NCBI GenBank assembly: GCA_965223585.1
Contig: CBDCWW010000024.1
Coordinates: forward strand, 496,001 to 560,000
Direction: 5' to 3'
Length of the DNA: 64,000 bases
Origin: CBDCVN01 sp965223585
Lineage (GTDB): Bacteria; Deinococcota; Deinococci; Deinococcales; Trueperaceae
The notes under the pieces are model-generated. The model was given only the letters and a program-made list of their open reading frames with translations. It ran no database searches and was not told the DNA's origin. Positions 26,121 through 35,544 of this stretch are shown piece after piece. Position numbers and translations under genes: made by a program. The first letter of the stretch is position 1; each line of letters starts with the position of its first letter.

Positions 26121-26488
26121 GTTTGAAAGCAGTGTTTGATACTAATATTCTTATTGACTACCTAAATGGTATCTGGGAAGCAGCAGAAGAGCTAAAACTT
26201 TATAAGGCAAAACATATCAGTATTACTACCTATATGGAAGTTTTAGTTGGGGTAGAAGGGCAAGAAGAAGAGAAAATAGTCAGATCTTTCCTTAGCTCTT
26301 TCAAAGTACATAAGCTCTCAATTGAAATTGCAGAACAAGCTATATTTATAAGAAGGGAAACAAAAGTGAAATTGCCAGATGCTGTTGTTTATGCTACTGC
26401 GAAAGAAGAAGGTTGCATTCTAGTTACTAGAAACACTAAAGACTTTAAAGAAGGAACACCAGATGTTAGGGTTCCTTACAAACTATAA
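26111..26488 (+). CDS. PIN-domain ribonuclease toxin (VapC type)
   Basis: A 125-residue PIN domain. Acidic site residues are visible: Asp in VFDTNILIDYL, Glu in TTYMEVLVG, Asp in KLPDAVVYATA, and the C-terminal NTKDF segment. VapC toxins cleave tRNA or rRNA in the absence of antitoxin. The ATG at 26111 lies inside the antitoxin gene. A TTG at 26123, six bases after GGAG, is an alternative start that removes four residues before the conserved strand. Confidence 0.9.
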   Translation: MELSLKAVFDTNILIDYLNGIWEAAEELKLYKAKHISITTYMEVLVGVEGQEEEKIVRSFLSSFKVHKLSIEIAEQAIFIRRETKVKLPDAVVYATAKEEGCILVTRNTKDFKEGTPDVRVPYKL

Positions 26489-26591
26489 AAAACTAATTAT
26501 AAATCAGGAGAACTATTTTGTGATTTAACAATGACATCTAATTATATTTTACAAAAAACTCTAGCAGGAAACAGAAACTCTAAAATTTAAT

Positions 26592-28352
26592 ATGATTGAA
26601 AAATCAAATAATTTCGGAACAATTATTCAGCTCTGGCGATTACTAGCCTCTTACAAATGGCAAGTTATTGGTTTGTCATCACTTATTAGCTTATCTGCTG
26701 CGTTAGGTACAGTTGGACCACAGTTCACCCGCATTGCTTTTGATAGTGTAATTCCTAGCGGTCAGATAAGACCTTTTTTGTTTTTAGGATTGGGCTTCAC
26801 ACTTTTTTATTTGCTTAGAGCTGTCTTTGGCTATGCAGGTATGTACCTTAGCTATGCTTTTACCCAAAACATTATTAGCGATATTCGTATGCGAGCTTAC
26901 TCGCGCTTACTTAGGCTTCCAGTAGTACGCTTCACTGAGGAACGCTCTGGATCATTAGTCTCACGTGTGGTTAGTGATGTTAATGCACTCGAGGGTATGA
27001 TTCAAGCAGGTGCTACACGTCTAATGGGACAACTTTTTAGTATAATTGTAGTTGCAGTCATTTTATTTGTAATGCACTGGCAATTAGCATTAGTGAACTT
27101 AATAGTCGTACCGCTTCTAGCAGGTATAACTCGCCATTATCAAGAACCTTTAAGACAGGCCTCTCGTAAAATACGCAAGCGTGTAGGTGAAATGACTGCT
27201 GTCGCTAATGAGGCAATTAGCAATATCCAAGTAGTCAAAGCTTTTGCCAACGAACCTTTAGAAATTAACCGCTTTGGCAAGGAAAATAATACTTATATGC
27301 AGCTTAACTTAAATCGCCGCAAAGATGTGGGAATGATGGAAGCACTTGTTACTATAACAGCTGAGTACGGTATGGGAGCTATCCTTTTGGTAGGAGGTTG
27401 GTTGGTGGCGCAAAAAAGCTTAAGCTTTGGCGAGTTAGCTGCTTTTCTGCTTTATCAGCGCATGCTGCAAAGCCCAGTTACCTCAGTTATGTTTTTTAAC
27501 AATCAATTACAAGCAGGTATGGCAGCTCTAGAGCGAGTTTCTAGCTTATTAGACTCTAACGAAGAAAAAGAAGGAACACTCACTCAAATACCAAATGGTG
27601 AAGTGGTTTTTCATAAAGTGAGTTTTACTTTTCCTCAGGCAGAAATCGCTGCACTTAAAGATTTAAGTTTTCACATTTTAGCAGGCCAAACAGCAGCTTT
27701 TGTAGGACCATCTGGAGCAGGTAAAAGCACAATTACTAAGTTAATTGACAGGCTTTATGACCCAGATGAAGGTGAGATACTAATAGGTGGACAAGATGTA
27801 CAGGGGTACAAACTTGATACCTTGCGTAGTGCTATAGCTATAGTTCCACAAGAACCCACACTATTTTCAGGGAGTGTACAGGAAAACATCCGCTATGCTA
27901 AACCCGAAGCAAGTAATGAAGATATTATAGAAGCGGCCAAACTTGCCAATGCTCACAAGTTCATTACAGATTTACCTGAAGGTTATAGCACTGAGATAGG
28001 CGAGAGGGGTGTGAAGCTTTCTGGAGGACAAAAGCAGCGTATTGCCATTGCTAGGGCTATCCTTAGAGAAACCAAAGTATTAATACTTGATGAAGCAACA
28101 TCGGCTCTTGACAGTGAGTCCGAAGCAGTAATTCAAGACGCCCTTGATGGACTTTTTGCTAAGCGAAAGGGTGTGACTAGCATCATTATTGCTCACCGCC
28201 TTTCTACTATTCACAATGCCAATAAGATAATTGTTTTGGACGAGGGGCAGTTAGTTGAGGAAGGTACACACCAAGAACTTATAGCAAAACAAGGACTTTA
28301 TAATCACCTTTATGAACTTCAGCATAGAGATGAGCAAGAAATGGACTCTTAA
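26592..28352 (+). CDS. ABC transporter, fused permease-ATPase (MsbA-like half transporter)
   Basis: The 586-residue half transporter has an N-terminal six-helix membrane domain (about 20-310) and a C-terminal ATPase: Walker A GPSGAGKST (about 372-380), Q-loop VPQEPTLFSG, signature KLSGGQKQR (about 475) and Walker B VLILDEATSALD with the switch IIIAHRLST. It should act as a homodimeric exporter of a lipid, drug or peptide. TAAAAT lies five bases before the ATG, so this start may also be leaderless. No partner gene follows. Confidence 0.93.
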   Translation: MIEKSNNFGTIIQLWRLLASYKWQVIGLSSLISLSAALGTVGPQFTRIAFDSVIPSGQIRPFLFLGLGFTLFYLLRAVFGYAGMYLSYAFTQNIISDIRMRAYSRLLRLPVVRFTEERSGSLVSRVVSDVNALEGMIQAGATRLMGQLFSIIVVAVILFVMHWQLALVNLIVVPLLAGITRHYQEPLRQASRKIRKRVGEMTAVANEAISNIQVVKAFANEPLEINRFGKENNTYMQLNLNRRKDVGMMEALVTITAEYGMGAILLVGGWLVAQKSLSFGELAAFLLYQRMLQSPVTSVMFFNNQLQAGMAALERVSSLLDSNEEKEGTLTQIPNGEVVFHKVSFTFPQAEIAALKDLSFHILAGQTAAFVGPSGAGKSTITKLIDRLYDPDEGEILIGGQDVQGYKLDTLRSAIAIVPQEPTLFSGSVQENIRYAKPEASNEDIIEAAKLANAHKFITDLPEGYSTEIGERGVKLSGGQKQRIAIARAILRETKVLILDEATSALDSESEAVIQDALDGLFAKRKGVTSIIIAHRLSTIHNANKIIVLDEGQLVEEGTHQELIAKQGLYNHLYELQHRDEQEMDS

Positions 28353-28375
28353 TTTTCAGATAAATTAGACTTGCT

Positions 28376-28404
28376 TTGCAATAGGCCTGCGTTTACCCTA
28401 TATA
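28376..28404 (+). promoter_or_regulatory. Promoter of the 28.4-28.6 kb RNA
   Basis: TTGCAA (28376-28381), a 17-bp spacer and TATATA (28399-28404) make a near-consensus housekeeping promoter. An alternative -10, TATACT, overlaps at 28403-28408. Transcription would start about 28411. Confidence 0.6.
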
Positions 28405-28410
28405 TACTAT

Positions 28411-28634
28411 TGTTCAATTAGGTGCTCACAAAATGCACAACTTGATAGATAAACCTTGGCAAATGCAAGAATTTTTTTGCTAAGTTAATTATTTTAAAGC
28501 CAAAAAGCTTTATTAGAATAGTGAGTCAAAGGGGACTAGACATATATCTACCTATATGCTAACATTCTAAGTGCATCTAGCATTGCCCCCCTTTTACCCC
28601 CTTTAGCGCCTGCGTATGCAGGCGCTCTTTTTAT
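28411..28634 (+). ncRNA. Candidate small RNA or attenuated leader of about 220 nt
   Basis: The stretch runs from the predicted start to the intrinsic terminator and has no convincing ORF. AAAGGGG (28528-28534) and CTAGA (28536-28540) can pair with TCTAG (28576-28580) and CCCCTTT (about 28588-28594), forming a long interrupted hairpin just before the terminator. It could be a free-standing small RNA or a cis leader controlling the SNF2 gene that starts 67 bp after the terminator. I do not recognise it as tmRNA, RNase P RNA, SRP RNA or any riboswitch I know. Confidence 0.5.
28605..28634 (+). terminator. Intrinsic terminator
   Basis: The arms AGCGCCTGC and GCAGGCGCT form a perfect 9-bp GC-rich stem around GTAT, followed by CTTTTTAT. 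The U-tract is on the + strand. Confidence 0.9.
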
Positions 28635-28701
28635 AAAATTTACTGATTAAGCATAGAACAGGTTAGGCACAATGCATACAGATATCGTAAACTAATGATT
28701 A

Positions 28702-31700
28702 ATGTTGGTTCTTCATGCTTTGTGGCAACCTGACAACAATCACCCTGCTAATTCATGTCTTGTTTTTTGGGCAGAAGTAAATCCAGAGTATGCTACAAAA
28801 AATCATAAACTACATCCATTTGCTTTATTTGCAGAGCAATTGGAAAAGTACTTAATTACATTATGTAAAAAGCTAGCTGTTCCTGAAGATAGCTTAGAAT
28901 CATTTGATTTAAAACTTTGGTTACCTAGCAAGGGTTACACCCCACAGCATAGTTCTTTGGGTTTTGTTAAAGCTTCTACTGCCAAATTTAAGTTGCGCCA
29001 GTGGCATGTACCTGCTCGAGCACTAAACCCAAAAGATAGCCTAAAACTACTTATGGCCCTTAGTGAAAAGGATGTGCTGAAATACTTCTTTGGTAACGCT
29101 CAGTTGGGGTCAGATATATACTTTTGGCAAAAAGCAGCTTATTTGGTCTTAGAAGCCTTAGCTAGTCATTCTTTTATACCTTCTACTGCTTTAGAGGGCA
29201 ATAAACTCAAGGTCTTTTGGAAACTAATACTTGATGGAGTAGAACAAAGTCGCAAAGTTGCTGAGCTACGTGATAATTTACCACCAATTTGCCTTGCTTC
29301 CTGTAAAGATCCTGAAAAGCCAATGTTGTCTCAGGAATTACTCGAGCACTTTCTACAAACAGTAGCTGACAGTGTAGTGCGAGCCTCATTAGATGAAGAT
29401 ATAAAAAGTGGAATTGCAACTCGCAGTGGCAAGTTACCTAAATACCAGAATCAATGGATTTATGCTTTACTAGACAACAAAGGGTATGTTGATAAACCTT
29501 CTAAAAACCTGCAAAATCTGGCAGAAAAATATCCCAATTGGCTTCGTAATCTTCATGTTGCTAGCAATGAGCATGCTCGAGTAGCCTTTAGATTAGAAGA
29601 ACCTAGCCCAAGATCTAAGAAAAAACAGTGGATTCTAAAGTTTTTGTTGCAGGGAAAAGATGATCCCAGCCTGTTTATTCCTGCTAAGGCAGTATGGAAA
29701 AAGGAATTAGATACACTTGGCAAATTAGGGCAACGTTTTGAAGGAGCCCATGAGCTTTTGCTTACTGGTTTAGGTTATACAGCTCGCCTATTTGAACCAC
29801 TCAAAAAAGCACTGCAAAGTGCCGCACCTGAAAAAGCTACTCTGAATGGTGAGCAAGCCTTTGATTTCTTGCGCAATACCGCTCCGCTGTTAGAGCAAAG
29901 CGGTTTTGGAGTACTAGTCCCATCTTGGTGGACACGTCCTAGCTCACAGCTGGGATTAAAACTACGTTTTTCCTCTCCTAGCGATAGTGGCGAAGGTGTA
30001 GCAAGTGGTGTAGTGCAGCTTAAAAATTTAATTAATTACAAGTGGGATGTTGCTTTAGGGGATAGTACCTTAACTCCTGAAGAGTTTGAAACTCTGGTAG
30101 CTCTAAAATCACCATTAGTACAAGTACGTGGAGAGTGGGTAAGACTTGACCCTGAACAAGTGGAGTCGGCTGCTGAATTCTTTAGAAAACGCCAGCAGCA
30201 GCAAGAGGTTGGTTTGCTCGAGGCCATGCAGCTAAGCTTAACAACAGATGAAGAAATAGCTGGTTTACCTGTACAGAAAGTTGAGTTTGAGGGGCAAATT
30301 GCTAATTGGATGGATAAGCTTTCAGGTAAAGAGAAGTTTAAGTTATTGCCCCAACCAAAAGGTCTAAAGGGTAAACTGCGCCCTTATCAACGTAAAGGTT
30401 ATTCTTGGCTCGAGTTCTTACAAAGTCTAGGTTTAGGAGCTTGCTTAGCAGATGATATGGGTTTAGGCAAGACTATTCAAACTCTTAGCTTACTTAGCCA
30501 TCAAAAAGCTAAAAAGCAGCTCGAGGGACCAGTGTTGCTAATTGCCCCTACTTCGGTAGTTACTAACTGGTCAAAAGAAGCTGAAACTTTTACTCCTAGT
30601 TTGCATATATTAGTACATCAAGGTCCTGAACGCTTAAAGGGTAAGGGTTTTAAAGATGTTTTGAAGAAAACTGATATAGTGTTAAGCAGTTATGCCATTG
30701 TAAGACGTGATGCTGAGCTACTTGAAGATATTTCTTGGCAAGGAGTTATTTTAGACGAGGCCCAGAACATTAAGAACCCTGAGGCTAAACAAAGCAAACT
30801 TATTTATAGCTTAAAAGCTGGTTTCCGTATAGCCCTAACTGGTACACCTGTAGAAAACCGTTTGAGTGAGCTGTGGTCAATTATGCACTTTTTAAATGCT
30901 GGTTATTTGGGCTCGAGGCAAGCTTTTAGGAAAAATATGGCTTTGCCTATAGAGCGTGAACAAAATCAGGAGGCTCTTGATTCCTTACGCCGCTTAACCT
31001 CTCCCTTTATACTCAGAAGGCTTAAAACCGATAAAAGCATAATCAAAGATTTACCCGAAAAAACTGAAACTAAAGTGTATTGCAAACTCACAGAAGAACA
31101 AGCTAGCCTCTATGAAGTAGTTGTTCAAGACGCTTTGAAAGAAATTGCTAGTGCTGACGAAGGTATAGCACGCAGTGGCTTAGTGCTTAGTATGCTTATG
31201 AAGCTCAAGCAGATCTGTAACCATCCTGCACAGTTTTTACATGAGGGTATAGCAGAACTAGAAAACCGCAGCTACAAGTTAAATCGCTTAAAAGATTTAC
31301 TCGAGGTTACTTTAGATGTTGGCGATAGTAGTTTGATATTTACGCAGTTTAAAGAAATGGGGGAAATGATTAATCACTACCTTAAACAGCAATTTGGTGT
31401 TGAGACCCTATTCTTACATGGTGGTACACCTGCTAAAAAACGTGCGGCTATGGTCGAACGCTTTCAAGCTGAAGAAAATTCTGCACCTATTTTTATTCTT
31501 TCTTTAAAAGCAGGTGGCACTGGTTTAAACCTCACTAAGGCTACTCATGTCTTCCACTTTGACCGTTGGTGGAATCCTGCTGTAGAAAATCAAGCAACAG
31601 ATAGAGCTTTTCGTATTGGACAAAAGCGAAATGTACAAGTACATAAGTTTGTTTGTATAGGTACGCTAGAAGAGCGTATTGATGAGATGATTACCAAAAA

Positions 31701-31809
31701 ACAGGCACTAGCCGATAGTGTGGTGTCAACAGGTGAAAAGTGGGTTACAGAACTTGATACCAAATCACTACGTGAGTTAGTACAATTAAGAAAAGAGGAG
31801 CTTGGTTAA
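28702..31809 (+). CDS. SNF2-family helicase/ATPase
   Basis: The 1035-residue DNA-dependent ATPase is of the bacterial SNF2/HepA-like type. The first 450 residues form the large N-terminal region typical of the form that pairs with a SWIM protein. The core has motif I DDMGLGKTIQ (about 582), motif Ia LLIAPTSVVTNW, motif II LDEAQNIKN (about 683), motif III LTGTPVENRLSELWS, then the second RecA lobe with LFLHGGTPAKKRAAMVERF, LKAGGTGLNLT, FDRWWNPAVE and motif VI ATDRAFRIGQ (about 965). The following SWIM gene begins two bases after its stop. Likely role: DNA repair or remodelling of protein-DNA complexes. Confidence 0.93.
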   Translation: MLVLHALWQPDNNHPANSCLVFWAEVNPEYATKNHKLHPFALFAEQLEKYLITLCKKLAVPEDSLESFDLKLWLPSKGYTPQHSSLGFVKASTAKFKLRQWHVPARALNPKDSLKLLMALSEKDVLKYFFGNAQLGSDIYFWQKAAYLVLEALASHSFIPSTALEGNKLKVFWKLILDGVEQSRKVAELRDNLPPICLASCKDPEKPMLSQELLEHFLQTVADSVVRASLDEDIKSGIATRSGKLPKYQNQWIYALLDNKGYVDKPSKNLQNLAEKYPNWLRNLHVASNEHARVAFRLEEPSPRSKKKQWILKFLLQGKDDPSLFIPAKAVWKKELDTLGKLGQRFEGAHELLLTGLGYTARLFEPLKKALQSAAPEKATLNGEQAFDFLRNTAPLLEQSGFGVLVPSWWTRPSSQLGLKLRFSSPSDSGEGVASGVVQLKNLINYKWDVALGDSTLTPEEFETLVALKSPLVQVRGEWVRLDPEQVESAAEFFRKRQQQQEVGLLEAMQLSLTTDEEIAGLPVQKVEFEGQIANWMDKLSGKEKFKLLPQPKGLKGKLRPYQRKGYSWLEFLQSLGLGACLADDMGLGKTIQTLSLLSHQKAKKQLEGPVLLIAPTSVVTNWSKEAETFTPSLHILVHQGPERLKGKGFKDVLKKTDIVLSSYAIVRRDAELLEDISWQGVILDEAQNIKNPEAKQSKLIYSLKAGFRIALTGTPVENRLSELWSIMHFLNAGYLGSRQAFRKNMALPIEREQNQEALDSLRRLTSPFILRRLKTDKSIIKDLPEKTETKVYCKLTEEQASLYEVVVQDALKEIASADEGIARSGLVLSMLMKLKQICNHPAQFLHEGIAELENRSYKLNRLKDLLEVTLDVGDSSLIFTQFKEMGEMINHYLKQQFGVETLFLHGGTPAKKRAAMVERFQAEENSAPIFILSLKAGGTGLNLTKATHVFHFDRWWNPAVENQATDRAFRIGQKRNVQVHKFVCIGTLEERIDEMITKKQALADSVVSTGEKWVTELDTKSLRELVQLRKEELG

Positions 31810-31810
31810 A

Positions 31811-32671
31811 ATGGCCTATTATTATGATTTTCCTACCAGTAAACCTAAGAAAGTAGAAGGTGGGCTAAAAGCTAAAAGCAAAAAGGGTAAAATCGCTGAG
31901 AGTTGGTGGGCAGATCGCTGGATCAAAGCTATGGAAGGCTTAATGGACTCTGGGAGGCTGGCTAGGGGTAAGAGGTATGCTCGAGCTGGGCAAGTAATAA
32001 GTCTAACTGAAAAGGGCAACAAGGTTATTGCTAAAGTGCAAGGTTCTAGAGCAACACCTTATAAAGTCACTATTGAAATGACACCTCTAGATGATGAGCA
32101 TTGGGAAAAGGTGTTTGATGCACTTGCTAAACAAGCTATTTTCGCTGCACAGCTTTTGGCAGGAGAAATGCCTACAGGTATTGAAGAAATCTTTGAGCAA
32201 GTAGGAATTAGTCTGTTCCCTTTAAGAGAGGAGCTTGTTAGTGACTGTTCCTGTCCTGATTGGAGTGAAGTATGCAAGCACACAGCTGCTAGCCACTATC
32301 TATTAGCAGAACAGTTTGATGAGGACCCTTTTTTGCTCATGCGCTTGCGGGGTAGGAGTGCTGAGCAAATTATGGCAGCCTTGTGGGAAAGGCATGCCCA
32401 AGATGACACCAAGGAAGAAATCGTTGAGAAGATTGAGCCACTTTCAGCGTCCTTAGAAAGCTTTTGGGGAGAAAGTAGTGCAGTAGGAAAGTTACATTTT
32501 AATATTAAAGAACCTGCTGTGCCTATGAGCACACTACGCCGTTTGGGAAAAGCTGATTTTGTAGATGTAGATTTAGCAGAGCTTTTGAAGCCTGTTTATC
32601 AAAAGGTTACTGAGAAGGCTTTAGAGACTTCTTTTGGTGTTGCTGGGCTCGAGGATATAAGTGATATTTAA
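31811..32671 (+). CDS. SWIM zinc-finger protein
   Basis: A 286-residue protein with a SWIM zinc-binding motif CxCx(n)CxH visible in SDCSCPDWSEVCKHTAA (about residues 139-156). SWIM proteins of this type are regularly encoded next to SNF2 helicases in cyanobacteria, Chloroflexi and Deinococcus, and probably form a DNA- or protein-binding partner. The start is the ATG at 31811, six bases after the stop of the helicase is closed, with GAGGAG at 31796-31801. A TTG at 31802 in the same frame would overlap the helicase and is less likely. Confidence 0.9.
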   Translation: MAYYYDFPTSKPKKVEGGLKAKSKKGKIAESWWADRWIKAMEGLMDSGRLARGKRYARAGQVISLTEKGNKVIAKVQGSRATPYKVTIEMTPLDDEHWEKVFDALAKQAIFAAQLLAGEMPTGIEEIFEQVGISLFPLREELVSDCSCPDWSEVCKHTAASHYLLAEQFDEDPFLLMRLRGRSAEQIMAALWERHAQDDTKEEIVEKIEPLSASLESFWGESSAVGKLHFNIKEPAVPMSTLRRLGKADFVDVDLAELLKPVYQKVTEKALETSFGVAGLEDISDI

Positions 32672-32752
32672 TTGTAGGGTACTATTCTCTTAACTATTAG
32701 TAAGCAAATTGTGTCTGTGAAACAAAAATCAATCCCCTTCTGAGTGATTGCA

Positions 32753-35542
32753 TTAGAGTTGATTATACTTTTCAAAAGTTTCCCTCAGAAATCTAATTCC
32801 TTTTAAGTTGTAAAGGTTACAAATTCTGTTAGCTGTTTCTTTTTCATTTGAATCATAGAGGATCTGAACAATGGCAATAATATCCTCTTTATCATAATCT
32901 GGGTAAGTTCCAGCATTAAGCATTTTTAGATATAAACCACCTACCATACTAGGTGTTTTCATAGCGTGTCTGCGGAGGTATTCTATAAAGAAACGTGAGT
33001 CTAAATTATCTTCTATAGCTTCCACAGAAATTTTTAACCACTCATAAATATCATCATCAATAGTATCAACAAGAAAGAGCCATTTCCCTAGATTAGATGC
33101 GATGATACGATACTCGTCTTTATTAGGAACTATCTTTTCTATCATTGCTTTCCATAAGGGCTTGATTTTGTGTTGTAGTTCTTTATTATCCCTATCCTTA
33201 AATGACCATATGAAGGTAACAAGTTCGGATATGTGTTCCGTATTATCAGTCTTAAGTAATTTACATAGTAAACTATCTGCCTCTTCCAAGTCATCCCATC
33301 CTGCTAAATATCCAATGGCTATATTTTGAACTAGCTTTTTTGAAGCACGTTTATCGCTGAATGAATAGGAAAGACCTTTTTCATAGTGACCATTATCACG
33401 CAAAAGTTTATACATTTCCTCATGTATTTTTGATGTTCTAACAATATATCCAATGAAAGCGGCTTCCCAATGCTTGTCACTCTTAAGATCAAGTATTCTA
33501 TTGAAGTTATGGATTACCCACTGCTTATCAAGGTAGTTCAAGTATAGAAGATGTAAACCAATAACTATTGAAAATTCCAAGCCAGGTTCTTTTGTTTTAT
33601 CGAGACGCTCTGTGAATTCAGACTTTATAGATTCTATCCATTTATCTTCTTTGTCTTGAAGATATAAACGTGCATAACGGAGTGAGTAATTTATAGATGC
33701 CATGAACACCTTACCCTTTGATGAGTTTAAAACTGAAGTTATAAGGTCATTCATCATGTTCATGTCACCCTTTACGTTCTTAAAAAGAAGTAAAATTATT
33801 TGTTCTGCTATTGGTAAAAGGTCAGGAGAAAAGGCATGTTTATCATCTTTTGTACCTTCTTTAATGAGATCTGCTATTGTATCAGCAATCCAACGATTAT
33901 AGTCATATTTGTGCTTATATTTGCCTTCTTCCTTTTCTTCATTCCAAAAACCAGCATCCTCTATTAATTCCTTCATAAAGGGTAGTAGTTCATTCCAATC
34001 GAAATCTTTATTATTTCTCCATGCTTCTTCAAAACCTCTAAGAAATTCATGCTGGTATTTTCGAGGTATAGAGAGGAACGGAGTTAAGTCTTTTGAATAT
34101 TGTATAGGGTCACTAGCTACAAATTTCCTGACAGAAGAGGCAAGATTTACTTCTGTAAGGTCTTCCCATGAAATATCATCTTTTTCTTTATGTGAATTAA
34201 TATAACTTGCAATTTCAGCATTAGTCTTTTGCTTAAACTCATCCTCAGCTATTGGACTAATATCCTGAATGATACCCCCAGATGACCAAATCTTAAATCC
34301 AGGATGCCTTATTATTGTATCATTAATGGAATTATAGGTTTCATAACGTCGTTTGACTTCCTCATTGCCAGTATCAAGCAAGGGGAGAAGCCATTCTTTC
34401 TTAGAGTAAGCTTTAATGTACTCTTCTCTTTCAAGGGTATCAGAAGAATTATAAAGCCAATCAAAATTTTTAGTTTCAATCCAGTTTAGGATAGTCTCAA
34501 TTTGTTTCTCATCAAAGCTTTTACAGTGGGCTTTAAATAATTCGTAAAGTTCATGAATAGTTAAAATGTTAAGCGGATTGTAATTTATGCTCCAAAGTAA
34601 ATGGGATAATGAATGATAGTGATAATTTATTAGATGATATGCTAGACGCTTAAATATATCATGTTCTTCAATTAACATATCCTTTATTAAAGGTTCAGTG
34701 TCCTTTGATCTTGCTGCCTCAAGCATGTCTCGCACAAAATGAACAATCTGGCACTGATATTCATCAGGGAAATCTGTCTGTTCATGATTTTCTATTGTAG
34801 GTATCCATGCATCATTAAACTGAAACTTATCTTCCTTCAATATTCCCTTTATCTTGGTTATTGCAATATTAGCAGCCTCAAGAGCGCAAACTTCAGAAAT
34901 GCCCTTCTTGTTTTTATCTAAGGTTTCCTTCAGATAATAAGGGTCAATAACTGAAGTATATTCATTACCATACTGCCCATATGATTTGCTGTAATGCAAA
35001 ATCACATTGAACAACTTTATTATCAGGTCTTTTGCTTCTTCTCTTATGAGTTTAGGAAGAAATGTATTACCTATTTTATGGTCAAGTAAAGAGGTATCTA
35101 TTCTAGGGCGAAGTGCATCTTCAATAAATTGTATGTGCTGTGCACCAATGTAATTAATAGGAAAGTGGGAAATGGTTTCTAACAGCTTCCAATCAGTTCT
35201 GTAGTTATCAATCTTGTCTCCATTATCACGATACGTAATAATTGCATCAACAATCTCAAGTAACATCTTAGAAACCTCATCATTGGGCGTTTCCTCATTT
35301 TTTGCTGCCATATTTTCAAGCGCATCTAAAATATTCCAGTGTGGGACCGTATAGTAACCCTTATTATCGGGTACTTCTTGAGGTTTCGGATTGTTCTTAG
35401 GATCGAAATACCCAGCATCTCGTAAAGGAATCAACCATTCAAGTGGCTTAGAAGCTTTAGCAAGTTTATTGAAAAAATGGTTTTCTAAACTCTTATCGTT
35501 TTTTATCTCTTGAAGTGTGCTTACTATTTTATTTGTGGACAT
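32753..35542 (-). CDS. Large protein of unknown family, partner of SIR2 protein
   Basis: A 929-residue soluble protein rich in Lys, Glu, Ile, Leu and aromatic residues. The sequence looks like a continuous array of amphipathic helices (for example LLEIVDAIITYRDNG, LLETISHFPINYIGAQHI and ARLYLQDKEDKWIESI), suggesting a HEAT/ARM-like solenoid. I see no Walker motif, nuclease motif or membrane segment. It starts two bases after the stop of the SIR2 gene, so the two are co-translated. I do not recognise the family; a sensor or scaffold role for the SIR2 effector is inferred from the operon. It has no CTCGAG site. Confidence 0.72.
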   Translation of the reverse strand: MSTNKIVSTLQEIKNDKSLENHFFNKLAKASKPLEWLIPLRDAGYFDPKNNPKPQEVPDNKGYYTVPHWNILDALENMAAKNEETPNDEVSKMLLEIVDAIITYRDNGDKIDNYRTDWKLLETISHFPINYIGAQHIQFIEDALRPRIDTSLLDHKIGNTFLPKLIREEAKDLIIKLFNVILHYSKSYGQYGNEYTSVIDPYYLKETLDKNKKGISEVCALEAANIAITKIKGILKEDKFQFNDAWIPTIENHEQTDFPDEYQCQIVHFVRDMLEAARSKDTEPLIKDMLIEEHDIFKRLAYHLINYHYHSLSHLLWSINYNPLNILTIHELYELFKAHCKSFDEKQIETILNWIETKNFDWLYNSSDTLEREEYIKAYSKKEWLLPLLDTGNEEVKRRYETYNSINDTIIRHPGFKIWSSGGIIQDISPIAEDEFKQKTNAEIASYINSHKEKDDISWEDLTEVNLASSVRKFVASDPIQYSKDLTPFLSIPRKYQHEFLRGFEEAWRNNKDFDWNELLPFMKELIEDAGFWNEEKEEGKYKHKYDYNRWIADTIADLIKEGTKDDKHAFSPDLLPIAEQIILLLFKNVKGDMNMMNDLITSVLNSSKGKVFMASINYSLRYARLYLQDKEDKWIESIKSEFTERLDKTKEPGLEFSIVIGLHLLYLNYLDKQWVIHNFNRILDLKSDKHWEAAFIGYIVRTSKIHEEMYKLLRDNGHYEKGLSYSFSDKRASKKLVQNIAIGYLAGWDDLEEADSLLCKLLKTDNTEHISELVTFIWSFKDRDNKELQHKIKPLWKAMIEKIVPNKDEYRIIASNLGKWLFLVDTIDDDIYEWLKISVEAIEDNLDSRFFIEYLRRHAMKTPSMVGGLYLKMLNAGTYPDYDKEDIIAIVQILYDSNEKETANRICNLYNLKGIRFLRETFEKYNQL

Positions 35543-35544
35543 GT

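Larger units (their letters stand above)
28353..28701. other. Non-coding region with promoter, structured RNA and terminator
   Basis: This 349-bp stretch lies between the ABC exporter and the SNF2 helicase. It contains no credible ORF, but it has a well-formed promoter, a long imperfect hairpin and a strong intrinsic terminator, described separately. Confidence 0.7.

Noticed and set aside
28411..28634. tmRNA, RNase P RNA or SRP RNA
   Set aside because: The length and absence of the known conserved segments (no tRNA-like ends, no GAGGAAAGTC, no GGAAGGAAGCAGCC core) exclude these.
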